This document shows positions 1-12,396 of a stretch of 64,000 bases of DNA, one piece after another (position 1 is the first letter of the stretch; each line of letters opens with the position of its first letter). The DNA lies in assembly GCF_009730915.1 (NCBI RefSeq), contig NC_052474.1, forward strand, positions 2,949,501 to 3,013,500. The letters are read 5' to 3'. This DNA is from Dioscorea cayenensis subsp. rotundata (Eukaryota > Streptophyta > Magnoliopsida > Dioscoreales > Dioscoreaceae). A program made the position numbers and the translations under genes. Under the pieces are notes generated by a model. That model ran no database searches. It was given only the letters and a program-made list of their open reading frames with translations, and was not told the origin of the DNA.

Positions 1-4
1 CACA

Positions 5-126
5 AGTTGACACTCAAATAAGTTTGTCTGTTTAAAAAATTTAAACATTTACAATGGAGAATCTGATTAAATATCAGAAGTTCACACTCAAATAAGCTTG
101 TTTCATTTAAAATAAAACATTTACAA
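5..126. repeat. Short direct repeat, two copies
   Basis: A segment of about 48 bases (5-54) that reads ACACTCAAATAAG then an A/T stretch and CATTTACAA recurs at 79-126 with a few changes, a period of about 74 bases. No protein is seen. It lies at the window edge, so more copies may lie to the left. It could belong to a degenerate transposon; no terminal structure is visible. Confidence 0.6.
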
Positions 127-444
127 CATTTACAACGTCTTCTCGGACCTTGGACACTCGCGAGTCGACCCTCGTTCGTTTATTAAGATTTCGGTTTGAC
201 TCACCAAGCATCTGTACATTCGAATGCTTACGGCGGTTGCATAACATGCGCATCAACTTAAACCTGCACAACGTAGAACTCAACACATCAAAAAAGGTTA
301 AGCAAACACATTCATAAAAACGTCTATTAATCAATGTGTCATGGTCTGACTTAAGCGAAGATCCTGAGAGTTAAACACATAAAGTAATATTTGTACACTA
401 ACGAAAGGTTCTTAAACGGTAAGAACAATTCTCAAGTGATAAAT

Positions 445-721
445 ATCAACTCCGTCTTAAAGGATGTTTCATGATCTTCCTCCTCTAGAGAATCCTCCGT
501 AATCACGCAATAAGTGAAAAACTTTCTTTTTCTTACCCAAGTCGAAATGCCCGGCTTAATTGCTTGCCCGTCGTCCATCTACTGGAGAATCCTCCGTATT
601 CGAGGCGATTATGCGGGAATTTCACTGGGCAAGAAAGAATAGTTTAACTTATGGCGTGATTACTGGCGATGATTCTCAAGATGAGGAGGATCATGAGACA
701 TCACTTTAAGATAGAGTTGAT
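445..721. repeat. Long imperfect inverted repeat (foldback)
   Basis: The left arm (445-566) and the reverse complement of the right arm (601-721) align almost end to end with scattered mismatches and small gaps. Shared blocks include ATCAACTC, TCTTAAAG, TCATGATC, GAGAATC, TAATCACGC and ATAAGT. The loop (567-600) repeats a piece of the left arm (GAGAATCCTCCGTA). A transcript would fold into a stem of about 120 pairs. It may be a foldback transposon remnant or a hairpin small-RNA source. No coding region is evident. Confidence 0.75.
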
Positions 722-2220
722 CTTGAATTTTCGATCCGACTTCGATGAATATCATACACAAGAAGCGAGATGAGGAGGAGGAGGATGAGGGACGGCGAGG
801 GAGTGGTTGTCCATGGGAAGGGTTCTTCCTTGTCATTTATGGTGTAAAAGTCCATCAGCGGGTTGACGCTTCAGTATCCGAGAAAAAGTGAAACGCATAA
901 AGTGGACCGAGATTGATCGATCACAACGAGCGGGTATTCGGATATTTATATTCTTGCTGCATAAGAATTAATGTCAGCTCGTTAATTCTTGACTGCACGG
1001 ATACTATAACTTCTGCCATCTTCCACCTTGCCAACACTTGATTCAGACGAAAAGATCGATATTTTTACTGTGAGACTTTGAGAATTTTCACGTTAATATG
1101 AATAGCTAAACATGTAAAGATAAATTTAAACGGAGACGACAATTATTAAACAAATTTGTAATATATTTAAACAGATAATAGCAAAGAGTTAAACAGTATT
1201 TAAAATATACAACTAGATAACCTTAAACGAGAAGAACTACCATAAGCGAGGAAGAACTTTACAACGAAATGAACTCGCTTTTCGGTGAGGATTCGACAAT
1301 GGCACATCGTCTGTCTCGACAACAAGATCGACTACGACTCATTTTGAAGATGGAGTGCACTTGACCAATCCGATGGAAATCAACTTCATTTTCTGTTGGA
1401 GAAATCGATTTATATATTTCGGGTATGACAAACTTCACCCAGACTCGTTTCCTGAAACAGATTTACATCTATCATTACCACAAAAACCCTTCATAATAAA
1501 CACCCGCACAATGGTCAAAATGATAGCAACGAAGAGATTCTCACCGTATTACGAAACCGGCAGAAACTGAAGTCGAACAAACCAAATGAGGAGAAATGAG
1601 GAGAAGAACAAGATGTAATGCAACTTCTATGCATTGTCTATCAGAAACCAAGCAAAAAGCCCTTGAAAAGGTTGGACATGATGTGATTTGATGCTTTTTT
1701 TCCCACCATTTTCAAGGGCAAAAATGGGATTTCACAACATGGACCCATTTGAAGTGAATGGTAGTGGGTAAAAGGGAAGTTAAACACAAACGGAAGGGTT
1801 GTCCAGGGTGTGTAAAAGTAAGAGGGAGTTTTTGGGAAATTTTGAAAATTACGATTGGTGAACAGTAATTTTCCCTTTAATTTATTATGTCCTTATATAT
1901 ATATATATATATATATGGTTTTTCTTGCATATGATTTGGTCTAGAGCTGCAATTAATTCATAATGACAAGTATTGATAGTCAACCTCATAAATCATTAGT
2001 GCCAACCCATTAATTTTGTTTTGAAAAGCTCTTTTGCTACCCTTAAATTTAAAGCACGTCCTTCGTCAAATATACGAGTGCACGTATTCCAATTATTATT
2101 ATTTCCAACTTCCATCTAATTCATATTTATTTCTATTCCTTCAAGTTAATTAATAAATTGAACGAAAAATATTAATTTTGAAACCTATAATATTCTATAG
2201 TATGTATGAATAACATAAGT
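722..2220. other. Intergenic, no gene recognised
   Basis: Mixed-composition sequence to about 1800, then AT-rich with a (TA)n run near 1895-1916. Short open frames such as 1355-1570 show no recognisable domain. A GAAAATTAC / GTAATTTTC palindrome lies near 1845-1880. The moderately GC-rich part around 750-900 and 1230-1640 could be decayed transposon sequence, but no hallmark supports a class. Confidence 0.5.
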
Positions 2221-2225
2221 CCAAA

Positions 2226-2400
2226 CCAGCGGGTGAGGAGCCCAGCGGTATTTTGGGTCCCCTCGTGTTGGGGAGGCGCGAGTTCGATTCCCATGAACCG
2301 CGCTCCCCGTTTTCCAGAAAGTGAGGACGTGGTGGCGATACTCCTGCCCCTTGTACGCCCCTGAAGGTTGGCGCTTATCGCCCTACCTCAAAAAAAAATT
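2226..2400 (+). mobile_element. tRNA-derived SINE with A and B boxes
   Basis: The element begins with a tRNA-like head. GGAGCCCAGCGG near 2237-2249 fits a Pol III A box, and AGTTCGATTCC at 2281-2291 fits the B box (consensus GGTTCGANTCC). A GC-rich body follows and the element ends in a run of A at about 2390-2398. It is about 175 bases long in AT-rich flanks, so the composition break also marks it. Target duplications were not resolved. This is the usual layout of plant SINEs; the family name cannot be given. Confidence 0.75.
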
Positions 2401-4707
2401 AAATAAATCATGCATGTTAACTTAGGCAATTTAGGGACCACTTGTATACCAACTGTGTGAGTTCAATTGTATTCTAGCTGGTGTATGATAAATATCTAAT
2501 ACCTCTATATATAAATAGTCATGTTGCTAGCAGGGGTTAGAGTCAGAAAATTTTATTAAATTTGTTTTTTTAGAGTAATTAAATTTGTTTTTTAAAAGAC
2601 AACTAAAAAAACAAAGGAGGCAAATTAATAATAGAGTTTCATAAATATTTTTCTAATATATATATTAATAATATACATACTAATTTATAGAAAATCAAGT
2701 TGCTGAACAATAAATTTTACAATTTTTTTTAATTATTATATAGTCAATATATTAAAAATAAAAAGGTTAAAAAAATAAAATTTTACAAATATGGTTTTAT
2801 AAGAATATAATTTTTTAGATTATATATATTAATTTGTAAAAAAGCCCACTGACCAAACAATAGACTTTTGCCCAAAAAAATTTTTATATAAATCAATTCG
2901 CAAATTATTAAAGAACAAACAAAAAATTTCACAGATTTTTTTTTCTAAATATATATATTATATGCATTAATATTATATATATATATAATTATTAATTAAT
3001 TTAATTTAATAATTAAAAAAAAAGGACCCTCTCCTAGCTCGCTCCCTGGCGTCAAGGATTCTTTTAATTAAATAGTTCTGCAACTTGCCAAGGTGCCAAC
3101 AACATTATCACCTCATCAATATGATTGTTTTATTTTTCTTATTTATTTATTTATTTATTTTGGTATATTTAATTGATCAACGTAACATTAAAATTGGGAC
3201 TTTAAGGACCCTCTACCACAATTGATGCTCACCAATGCCTGCTTCTGTGTTTTGTTTCCTATTAACTCTTATTTATTTATTTTAAAGTCATTTGAGATGC
3301 TATTGTAGGAGATAAACATCTCTGAGGGAAAAAAACAGGTAAATTCTCAGGAGAAGAACACCTCTGAGGATAGCCTAGTTTGAGGATGATGATAATATAT
3401 AAAAACGGAAGAAGAGTAGTAGGATATATATATATATATAAAAGTTCAAAGATTGTTTCAACTCAGGGTAGTAAACAAGCACTTTTAATTTGGGAATAAA
3501 ATTCTATTGGGTTTTGGTTCATTAATTTGGAGAAGAAAAAAAAACCATTTAAAATTTCAAAACATATAAAAAAAAAATTCATTTTTGATCAAATTCAGTT
3601 AAACTATCATTAAAGAGTTTAAGTGAGTATACATAATTATAATTTTATTGTTCAGAAATAAAATTCAGTATATGTGTTTCTAGTATTTTTGTTTTTTAAA
3701 AAAAATTAATGATCAAAATGAAGGTGTGAGTGATCAATAATATGAACATCCACTTATAGTTGGGAGCTGAGCTAAAATGTGAGAGCAGCATACTTACTGA
3801 TTGTTTCAGTTTTTATATAAAGGTAGATTAGATTAATTGATTGAGTGATTAATGTTTAAGGACTAGTGAGTAGTGAGTCAATTTTTGAAGGTACATCAAA
3901 TCAAAGACATGCTGGCAAGCATTACATGCTTTGAGAAAGAAAGTCAAAAGGTTTCACAATTTCATGAGTAGTTGTCCGTTAAGAGTTGACAGAAAAGCAT
4001 TATGTGTGTGTGTGTATATATATATAGAGAGAGAGAGAGAAAGAAACTGGGAAACTCTAAACAGCTAACAGAAAACCAAATGGATAGTGACTTAAGCTTG
4101 TTGATAATGAAGTACGGCTGTGTGTGGATATCATGATATTATTGGTTTAGCAACAACGCATGTGAGCATTTATTGTTTTAAGACCTTTTACTTAGTTTGA
4201 TAAAATGATAATGAGATTAAACTACAAACAATAGCCAACAATTTCCTACCCAGAAGGAGACTGGATATGTTGCAAATTAAATGGAAGATAACTTGCGTGG
4301 TTATAGTGATGCCATTTGTTCTATGCCTGTGAGTTATACTGTTAGCCAATTCAATGCAAATTCAGAATCAATTCAACAATAGCAGGCTTGAATGAGCTCT
4401 TTTTCAAACTTAAGGGTCCATGTCATTTATTCATCAAATATTGGATAAATTGGATAAATCATCAATTTATTAAAAAAAGTTTTTCCATATATATACATAA
4501 AAGCAAAGAGTTTTTACACTGTCTACAACCAAAATGGGGCATAACTAATAGACAATATACATTAATACATATGATAAAAACACATCATCTTTTTTCAATC
4601 ACAAGTTAACTTATATATCCTAAGCCACAACCAATTTTCACCAGTTGGCTAGTGGTTTGATCAACATTGCTACCATGTCTGCACTGTTTAACGTGCATTA
4701 GGGCTCG
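2401..4707. other. AT-rich intergenic, 3' flank of the SHH gene
   Basis: Very AT-rich with several (TA)n runs (for example 2978-2992 and 3425-3441) and a short TG/TA/GA microsatellite at about 4003-4041. No coding pattern is visible on either strand. The part just above 4600 probably holds the 3' untranslated region of the minus-strand SHH gene. Confidence 0.5.
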
Positions 4708-7700
4708 CTAACTCCGGGGCTGACATGCTTTTAAATCAGGATCATTCGGAAAAGCAGCGAGAGTAGAATCCATTGCCATTGCATGCTGGTCAACATGTCC
4801 TAACGTTCTCCCTCGCAGACGATAATCAGTCCCAGGACGTCGACAGACTTTTCTCAGTGGCACTATTTCCTACCAATAAATGGAGTGTCAGTTTTTAAGA
4901 CCAGTTACATTAACACATGCAGTCAATCGGAGGGTGACGTCTATGGGAAACTCCCAACCATGCTATCAGAAGGTAAAAAGAAGTACATGGATAGCAAGAA
5001 TACAACTAAGGAACATAACTTTCCTAGTTCAGCACGCTGCGTTCTTGCATATTCATCCAGCAACAACAACAATGGCACATCTAACAGAACATAAACAATG
5101 CGTTCTTATATTAATTATTATATGACATTGAACATAACTTTCTTAGTTCAGCACGCTGTGTTCTTGCATATTCATCCAGCAACAACAACAATGGCGCATC
5201 TAACTTTCCTAGTACTATTAATAAGATAAATTATATCCATATCTTACTGAAATCCCTTAAAATAGACAAAACTCATACTGGTATTGCTATGGAAACACAA
5301 TCTGTAATATCTGTATCATATTACCGACATCAAGATAACCACCAAAAACAATCACAACTAAAAAGGTACCTCAGATTGATCATGATCATATCGGACCAAG
5401 AACCTACAACGGCATCCACGAACATCATGTCTTCGTCTTTGTGCATCAAGCACATGAGCATCAAAATAGAGGGCCTGTTCTTTACCTTCCTGATTGATTT
5501 CACATAATAATAATCATAACCAGAAAATGAAACAATTAAGAAAATAATAATATTTCAGATACTTAAACAATAATGTAAGATCTTCAAAATTTCTCCTCAG
5601 ACAGTAAACTGTGTGATATGCCCCACTATCATTTTATTTTTCACTATAGTACTAGGCTACTAGCCATGAAATATATTCTAAAACCAAATAAAAACAATAT
5701 TTTTAAAAACTATTTAATAGAGGCATCCGAATCCATATACATCTAAATACAAAAATTATCAGGAAAAAAAAGTCCTTTCATGCGCTCAATGCTAGTCTTT
5801 GCCTTTACCATACTCATATGTATTTATAAGAAATAGGTACATTGAAATTAAAAATCAATTTACGCCCATCATACCAACTCTCCATATGTTCCTTTCAGGG
5901 CTGACTATAATGTTACAGGGGAAATCATGAATGGTACTAATACTAAAGACCATGCTCTGATATTAGATTATCACATACTTGAAGCTGCCCAAACACTAGC
6001 TCAGAGAGAATCATCATAAAAGGCAGCACCTTCTTTTGCCAAGATAGAGGTCAAAAAACTTTTTTGCCCTCCACAAAAGGTTTTTTACCATGGAATATAA
6101 GAATTAATATATCCTATTAGACTACCAGCAACAAAAACACCCATAAGGATGCTAACAGAAAACAAACAATATGTGCTTCACAGGAGGCAAACTGGGTTAT
6201 TCTCCTGCTTCAACATCTGGGCTTTTGCCGGAAAGCCAAAGAAAAAACCTAGAGGCGACAATTAAGTACAGTTTCTGACCATTCAGTCTAGGAAATGTGA
6301 ATTGTGAGGATATGTAAGGGGTGCAGGTCGCAGAGCTAGTAGCTTATAAATATGCAAATGTTAAAGCAATACTTACATTGGCATATAACAGCAAGGATGT
6401 ATCCAACCTAACTACAATGGAATAAAGGCTCAGCTTCAGTTGCCAATTTCACTCAAATCAAATTCTATAAAGTTTGACAAATGATAATCAAGCAGAGATG
6501 CACAATTAATTAATGAAAATATTGTCACATTGTCTTCCTGAAGACAAGGTTTTAGGTGTTGATGTAAGTAAACAGTGTTCAACAACATGATTTTGGATTG
6601 CAAAGGACAAAGAAAAATTAGGATGCATATGAGCACCAGCACTGAAAACATAGTACGAGATCTCCAGGAAGCACTACAACACATTCTGATGCTTCACAAG
6701 GAAGAGACCGCTGTCTCACACACTTGTGCACATTGACCCACTCATCTTCTTCGATACTAAAGCCCGAAAAATTAACTCGAACTTCCTGAAAACAAAGACC
6801 AATTTTTTTAAGGCAAAATCACACTTAACAGCTTCTATGATGGTGTAATTTTCCCTCTATACAGCTTTTAAAAAACAACCTAGAGAGAGAAATTATAACA
6901 GCAGATGCCAGAGAAGCCAGTGAAGCAAAGGCATTTATTACTTTTGCACCTGACAGAACATACTGTGAATACAAGAAAATTATGCACTCAAATGTGTATG
7001 GACTAACATGTACTGCATATCATAAATTGCAAACCAAGGACTCCATCAAGATCATTACCAGATCACCTGTTTCACCCACCCTAAGGCCAATAAATGCTGA
7101 AACATCATACCTGCAATATATATATATATATATATGTATGTATATTAATCTTCAGGTAAGAACAGAAAAATACCTGCAGCCCAATAATTGTCAAAGAAAA
7201 ATCAGCATGTTTAATTAACAATCTAACCCCTAAAATTAAAACAATCTTGAGGTTAAAAAGTAGTGTAAGATATATGCCAAAATAAGACTAACATAAATGC
7301 CAATCTACAAATTGCAAATGGCAACAATTGCCACTTGTATCATCATAGCAAGTAATATAGACCAGGCACATGCTACCCATAAATGTTAGGGACTCCACCC
7401 TGGCTATGGTTGAACTCCAGGAACCAGCAACCCAATAGAATTTCATAGACAGAGACCCCATAAGTTGAATGGGCATAAGTTCATTGACGTCCCACAAACA
7501 TAACACAACACATGACACATACAACTTGCACACACGGACAGACTGCTGCACCTTCTACAACAAAGAACAAACATGCATAACTACACCAAGAAACGACAAG
7601 TTACCTGCTCAAAAGATGAATTTAGCATAGGGGTGAAGAATCCAAGCATAAAGAGATTGGTGTTAAATTGTTCACTCAATAAAGCATGAGTCATGAATAA

Positions 7701-9745
7701 GGATATTTGTGTTAGTTCAACAAGATATATAAATCCTTCGAGTTATTTTGAATGTCAGTCTTAAACTGTATATGCTTAACCTTGAGAAATTGGTGGAAGA
7801 AAAAGATTACCCAGGACTTCAATTTCATGCAATATTGTATAGAACTTACGGACCTGATGTGCAAATCTTAACAAGAAGACTTGTAGATTAGAACTAAAAT
7901 TGATTGTTACCATGCATTATCTCTGGCAGATTTTGCTTCAAACTCCATCTGCATGGTATCTGGAGAAATAAACCCTGCATTTCCACAATAGAAACGACAC
8001 TGAGGATACTTAATGGACAGTCCCAAAACAATGCATTGTAAAATGACTTCAAGGACAAGAAACAAGAAAACATGCAAGAGGAAAGTGCCACAAGCAACTC
8101 AATCAAATTATATCTTGAAGTGAGAAAGGTGTGAACTATTTTAAGAAAAACAGAAAGAAATATGACTGTAATGTAATTTTGCATTTTAAGGATATAATGA
8201 AGCTAAAATTCTAAGGAATGATTTTAACAGGCACAAAAATCAAAATGCAATTTGAACGACCAAATTAATAATACATTGAAACCATTTCAAACAGAACCTG
8301 CATCAATAACCATAATATCCATCACATAGAATAATAATAAACAACTTCAGTATCTGATCAGTGATTACAAAAACAAATAAAAGACATAACAAATAAATGT
8401 TTAACTAAGCCTCAAAACTCGTGCTTGTTTTTACTAGGTCTACGACAACCATACAAACTAATAATTCAGAGTACACGGAGGATGCATGTCCGAAAAACAA
8501 AAAACCAAAATAAAACTACAAATAAATTACTGCACCAACCAAACATACATACAAGTGAGGAAATAAATAATGAAATCTACAAGCTGTGATAAGACAATAA
8601 AAAGTTACCTGATGGAAAAGAAAAGAAGTCAACTAAATTTGTAGAAGAAACTATATCATCCTGGGGAACAGGAGTGGTGCTTGATTTTTCAGGTGGCTTA
8701 ATCAATTTGGTTCTTTGAGCATATCTCCTATTCTGAAACCAGTTCCACACCTAGAAAAATCAGAGTGTAAATAACTAGAATTGCAAATCTCATGATGCTG
8801 CAACTAACCAGAAAGTCAGTAACCTGTTTTGGCTGCACGACGTTCTTTCCAACTCGGTCCGCAGAAGCACTTCAAGTAAGAAAAAAAGAAAAAAGCATCA
8901 TATAAGTACAAAAATATATTACTACCATTATAAATTCCACTCTACCTGAACTTTGCTGCAAGGGCGCATATAGCCTCTCGACTAGGAATTACATAGTTTA
9001 AGTCTTGCAACATGATTTCCATCTCAACAACCTTCAAGTGGAAAAATATTGAGTCGTATATTCTAAAAAAATCTAAAATACTAATATTGAGTTGAAGTGC
9101 ATCAGAACCGAAGACATCATCTATGTAATGCAATTTAACCACAACAGATTACAAACTCTTGTTCTGATATAGAAATTGCATAGCAGTATTGTTTTTATTT
9201 AGAAGTTGAACATCTTGGTCACCGAGCAGTGCAATGACACTAATTTTCACTTGTTCAAACATTCCAAGATATGTTACTACAGAATTAACCAATAATTCTT
9301 AAAGGTGAGCCTTAGTGGAACAGTCTCATGACTCTCATCATCCATGTGTTTCATACCAAAAGAGAGTAAAAGTTGGTGCCATGGTCCTAGCATGGGTATT
9401 AAATTGGTAAAAAATATACAAAAACCAAAATCAATCATCTAAGGAGAAATCAAACAAAGAGAAGAGAAGAACTACGCGAACTAATTTCCAGTAAAAAGGA
9501 CAAGAAATCAACAAAAATTGTGCCTTTATGCTTCTCAAGATTAGCATCGAGGTCGTGAGACAATACATGAAGTATAAATGATAAGTCCGAATCAAAGCTG
9601 ATTTCTTTGTTAGAAAAATCATGCATAACACCAAATATGTGAATTCTATGATAATGCATGAAAACCCTAAAAAATTGGATGGTTGGTTTACCTCGCCGGA
9701 GGTGAAGCGGAAGACAGGACCTCCGCCATGCGGAAGCCGACCCAT
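4708..9745 (-). CDS. SHH: SAWADEE homeodomain homolog (SHH1/SHH2 type)
   Basis: Nine coding exons read leftwards: 9745-9692, 9031-8946, 8869-8824, 8750-8609, 7974-7911, 7110-7059, 6785-6642, 5489-5370 and 4869-4708, giving about 289 residues. The start [14 protein letters not shown] matches the family N terminus, so the ATG at 9745 was chosen over upstream in-frame codons. Exons 1-4 form a divergent homeodomain ending [15 protein letters not shown]. Exons 5-9 form the SAWADEE domain (about residues 119-256), with [24 protein letters not shown], the zinc-binding segment RHDVRGCRC, and [18 protein letters not shown]. In Arabidopsis, SHH1 reads H3K9 methylation with unmethylated H3K4 and recruits Pol IV to make siRNA precursors for RNA-directed DNA methylation. 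Every junction is GT-AG and in phase except exon 7 to 8, where CAG is followed by TG; a missing G in the donor would explain it. Exon positions were worked out by eye. Confidence 0.9.
5012..5204. repeat. 74-bp direct repeat in SHH intron 8
   Basis: Bases 5012-5085 recur at 5131-5204 with about three substitutions (period 119). Both copies run from AACATAACTTTC through GCACGCTG and the CAACAACAACAATGGC stretch. The pair lies in the intron between SHH exons 8 and 9 and suggests a recent local duplication. Short open frames here are not supported as genes. Confidence 0.85.
7111..7138. repeat. (TA)n microsatellite abutting an SHH splice acceptor
   Basis: On the minus strand the TA run sits a few bases upstream of the TTGCAG acceptor of SHH exon 6, where a polypyrimidine tract would be expected. 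It is still U-rich but alternates with A. Confidence 0.8.
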
Positions 9746-11470
9746 TGGAGTTCCAATCCTCAATGCCTGGCGAGAGAAAAAGAAAGACACAAAGATTAGG
9801 GTTTCTTTTGCTTTGAATTGGGGGAAGACGGAGAACACGAGGAGGAAAAACAAAAAGAAAAAAAAAAAGAGGGAAATTCATTTCTTTCCTTTATTTGAAT
9901 TAAATAAAATAGAAATTGGAAAATAATGATCCTTTCTCTCCGAAAATATTACGAATAAAATAAATTATTATTTTTTATTTAGATGAGTAATTAAAATATA
10001 ATGGATAAAAAATTGATAAAATTCTTCCTTTATCCTCTGATATCTTTCATTTAATCTGTTTTCTATTATTAATTATTTATTAATTTTTTTTAAAAGAGCT
10101 GTTTGTAATATCTTAGAAAAGGCTCATACTGGTATAAATTTTTATTAATAAATAAATAAATAACGAACATTACTAGGAAATAACTTTTAAAAATAATAAA
10201 AGTAATGATGTATTTTGCAACTTTAATTAAAAATTTATTATTATTATTTATAATATATTGTATATACACATAGTTTTTATGAAATGAATAATTCACAATT
10301 TATTAAATAAAATAATACAGAGAAATAATTATCTAGAAAAACAGAATAAAACAAAGGAAACAGACCAAAAACAAATTAATAGAAACTATATATCTAAGGA
10401 GTAAGAGGGGGACAAAATAAGTATCCGACAAATTGAAAACTAAGAGTCCATCCCAAACAGTAAGACACTCCAGAGCTTAAAAAAAACAATTGAACATTGT
10501 TAACTGTGCAATAACAAGGTCTGACTCATGTTGCTGAAAGGAGTAACTCAATCCACAAGAGATGTGTATGTTTGATGTGCCAAAGTTATTTTCAGATTTA
10601 GTATTCAAAAAATCTAGTGTTGGATCTAATCACTTGGGTAGCACTGTTTCAGTTTTTGAGTCACAAAAATTCATGAGAGTGCAAGGGTTTGAATCCTTCT
10701 CCATGTAGTATTGTTCATATAATATATACTCAGTCAATGTTGTTTAGTACTGTTTTACGACATCGGTACATGGATCATATATAGAAAAAATAATGATTTC
10801 ACCCTTCTAAAATTGTATAGCAAGAGAATTTTCTTAAGAAGTCAGTAAGTTACTGTAACTTATATACCTTCGTAGCTGTCTATCCTATTTTGACATTTTT
10901 TTTTAAAAATTTGGCGTTTGTCACATATTAAAAAAAAAAATTCACCAGATGAGCACGTGAAAAATTTTGAAGATGATTGACAAAAATGCGTTTAAATAAT
11001 AAATTTCAAATTTTCAGCCAATTGAAAACTTGAATTACATAGTGTATTAATTATATAATCTAATAATTTCTTTTATCGTTTTCTGTGCTTGAAAGATATT
11101 AATAGTTCATATTCCATTTTTTTATGGGTGTTTTGATTAATTATCAAAAAAAATTATTTTAATCAATTTATGATTTATTCACATTTAAATAAAAAAAAAT
11201 TATCAAGAAAATTATAGTCATTTTAATTACCACGTAATTGAGAATTCATGACAGAATGAATACACATGCAACTATGCAAGAAATGATCAACATCGATCAT
11301 GCATACATGAAGGCTTGCACAAGGACTTGAAGACCATACACAAGTTTGGTATTTCATGTCTCCTACTAAGCTTTCCATTAGAGCAAAGAAGATACCAAAC
11401 CCTGACCATTTGATAAAGCTCACAATTCTCTACAAAGAGATCCCCTCGTCAAAAGGAACGAAGCAACTAA
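9746..11470. other. Intergenic: SHH 5' region and NHL upstream
   Basis: Bases 9746-9900 hold the purine/pyrimidine-rich 5' untranslated region of SHH. From 9930 to 11200 the DNA is AT-rich without coding signal. At about 10610-10745 a weak tRNA-like stretch contains GGGTTTGAATCC at about 10685-10696 (one change from a B box) but no convincing A box. The last 250 bases before the NHL gene are less AT-rich and probably contain its promoter and leader. Confidence 0.45.
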
Positions 11471-11476
11471 CCACCT

Positions 11477-11506
11477 TAACCCCAACCCAACCCAACCCAA
11501 CCCAAC
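11477..11506. repeat. (CCCAA)n pentanucleotide run in the NHL leader
   Basis: About five units of CCCAA lie 20-50 bases upstream of the NHL start codon, in the probable 5' untranslated region. Confidence 0.8.
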
Positions 11507-11526
11507 AACACTAACCATTACCCACC

Positions 11527-12132
11527 ATGGCCAAGAATACCAAGCTCCCGCGCGGCGTAAGAACCACCAAACCATACATCTGGATCCTCGCCATCATCTG
11601 CGCATTGCTCGCCGTGGCCGTCATCCTCACCGGCATGGTCGTCTTCATCATCTACATCATCTACCAACCCAGACTCCCTTACCTCAAAGTCCCATACGCT
11701 CACCTCGACAAGCTCATATACGACCAGTCAGGCTCCCTTGACACTGAGCTAGCTATCACCATCGTCGCCGAGAACGGCAACGCGCGCGCTCACGCGAGCT
11801 TCTCTGACCTTGACTTCTTCATCAAGTTCCACGGGATCGAGATCGCCGAGCTCGTTGCTGACCCGTTTGAAGTTCAGAAAAACAGCTCGCTCGTACTCAA
11901 CTACATGGTCCCGTCGGCGATGGTGCCGCTAGACGAGGGAGCCATGACGGCCATGGACGCTGCCCTGCGCAGCGACCGTATCCCCTTCGATCTTGTTGGC
12001 TCGGCCAAGATGCGCTGGCGCGTCGGCATTTTCCTTTCGGTTAAGTTCTGGAGTCATCTCTCCTGCCGCATCGTCTTCTCCTACGCCAACATGTCCAGTC
12101 TCGGTCTAGATTGCAGTTCCAAATCTCATTAA
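11527..12132 (+). CDS. NDR1/HIN1-like (NHL), LEA_2 membrane protein
   Basis: An intronless frame of 201 residues. After a basic N terminus (MAKNTKLPRGVRTTKP), one strongly hydrophobic segment at about residues 17-45 anchors the protein. It is followed by YQPRLPYLKV, the R-P-x-F/Y-x-V element common to NHL proteins, and a LEA_2-type beta-rich domain to about residue 185. The context SAKMRWRVGIF and the closing cysteines (Cys185, Cys196) fit the family. Family members sit in the plasma membrane or ER, and some take part in defence signalling (NDR1) or abiotic stress; the role of this one cannot be read from sequence. The ATG lies in a good plant context (CCACCATGGCC). Codons are GC-rich at the third position, unlike the AT-rich flanks. 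It sits 265 bases upstream of the next gene on the same strand. Confidence 0.85.
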   Translation: MAKNTKLPRGVRTTKPYIWILAIICALLAVAVILTGMVVFIIYIIYQPRLPYLKVPYAHLDKLIYDQSGSLDTELAITIVAENGNARAHASFSDLDFFIKFHGIEIAELVADPFEVQKNSSLVLNYMVPSAMVPLDEGAMTAMDAALRSDRIPFDLVGSAKMRWRVGIFLSVKFWSHLSCRIVFSYANMSSLGLDCSSKSH

Positions 12133-12396
12133 TCCTGTATATATATATATATATATATGTACATATATATACACACCCTACAAAAGAAAAACTTTGCTAG
12201 ATATTATGTTTTTCAATGTTTCATTTATTGTTATTCATTTTTAGAATAGTTCATCAATTTGAACTCCACGTGTCTTGTTGTTCTCTTCTCACGGTGCCAC
12301 GTGCATGGACGGTTATAGCTCTTAGCTGTTTGCCTTTCAAGTGTCATACAAGTATACAAGAAAGGAAGAGAGAGAGAGAGAGAGAGAGAGGTGGAG
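12133..12396 (+). promoter_or_regulatory. Short intergenic promoter with two G-boxes and GA tract
   Basis: Between two same-strand genes. A (TA)n run at 12138-12157 follows the NHL stop. CCACGTGTC at 12266-12274 and GCCACGTGC at 12296-12304 are G-box/ABRE-type motifs about 95-130 bases before the next ATG. A (GA)n tract at 12367-12390 directly precedes that ATG and probably lies in the leader. Confidence 0.55.

Noticed and set aside
6982-8184. Short frames between SHH exons (for example 7288-7551 and 7894-8184)
   Set aside because: They are intronic, and parts overlap real exons in the wrong frame or phase.
9431-9881. 140-residue minus-strand frames from 9881 and 9853
   Set aside because: They are the SHH 5' leader read through into intron 1; the conserved SHH start is at 9745.
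10610-10745. Third tRNA-type SINE
   Set aside because: Only a B-box-like GGGTTTGAATCC is present; the A box is poor and no tail or duplication is visible.
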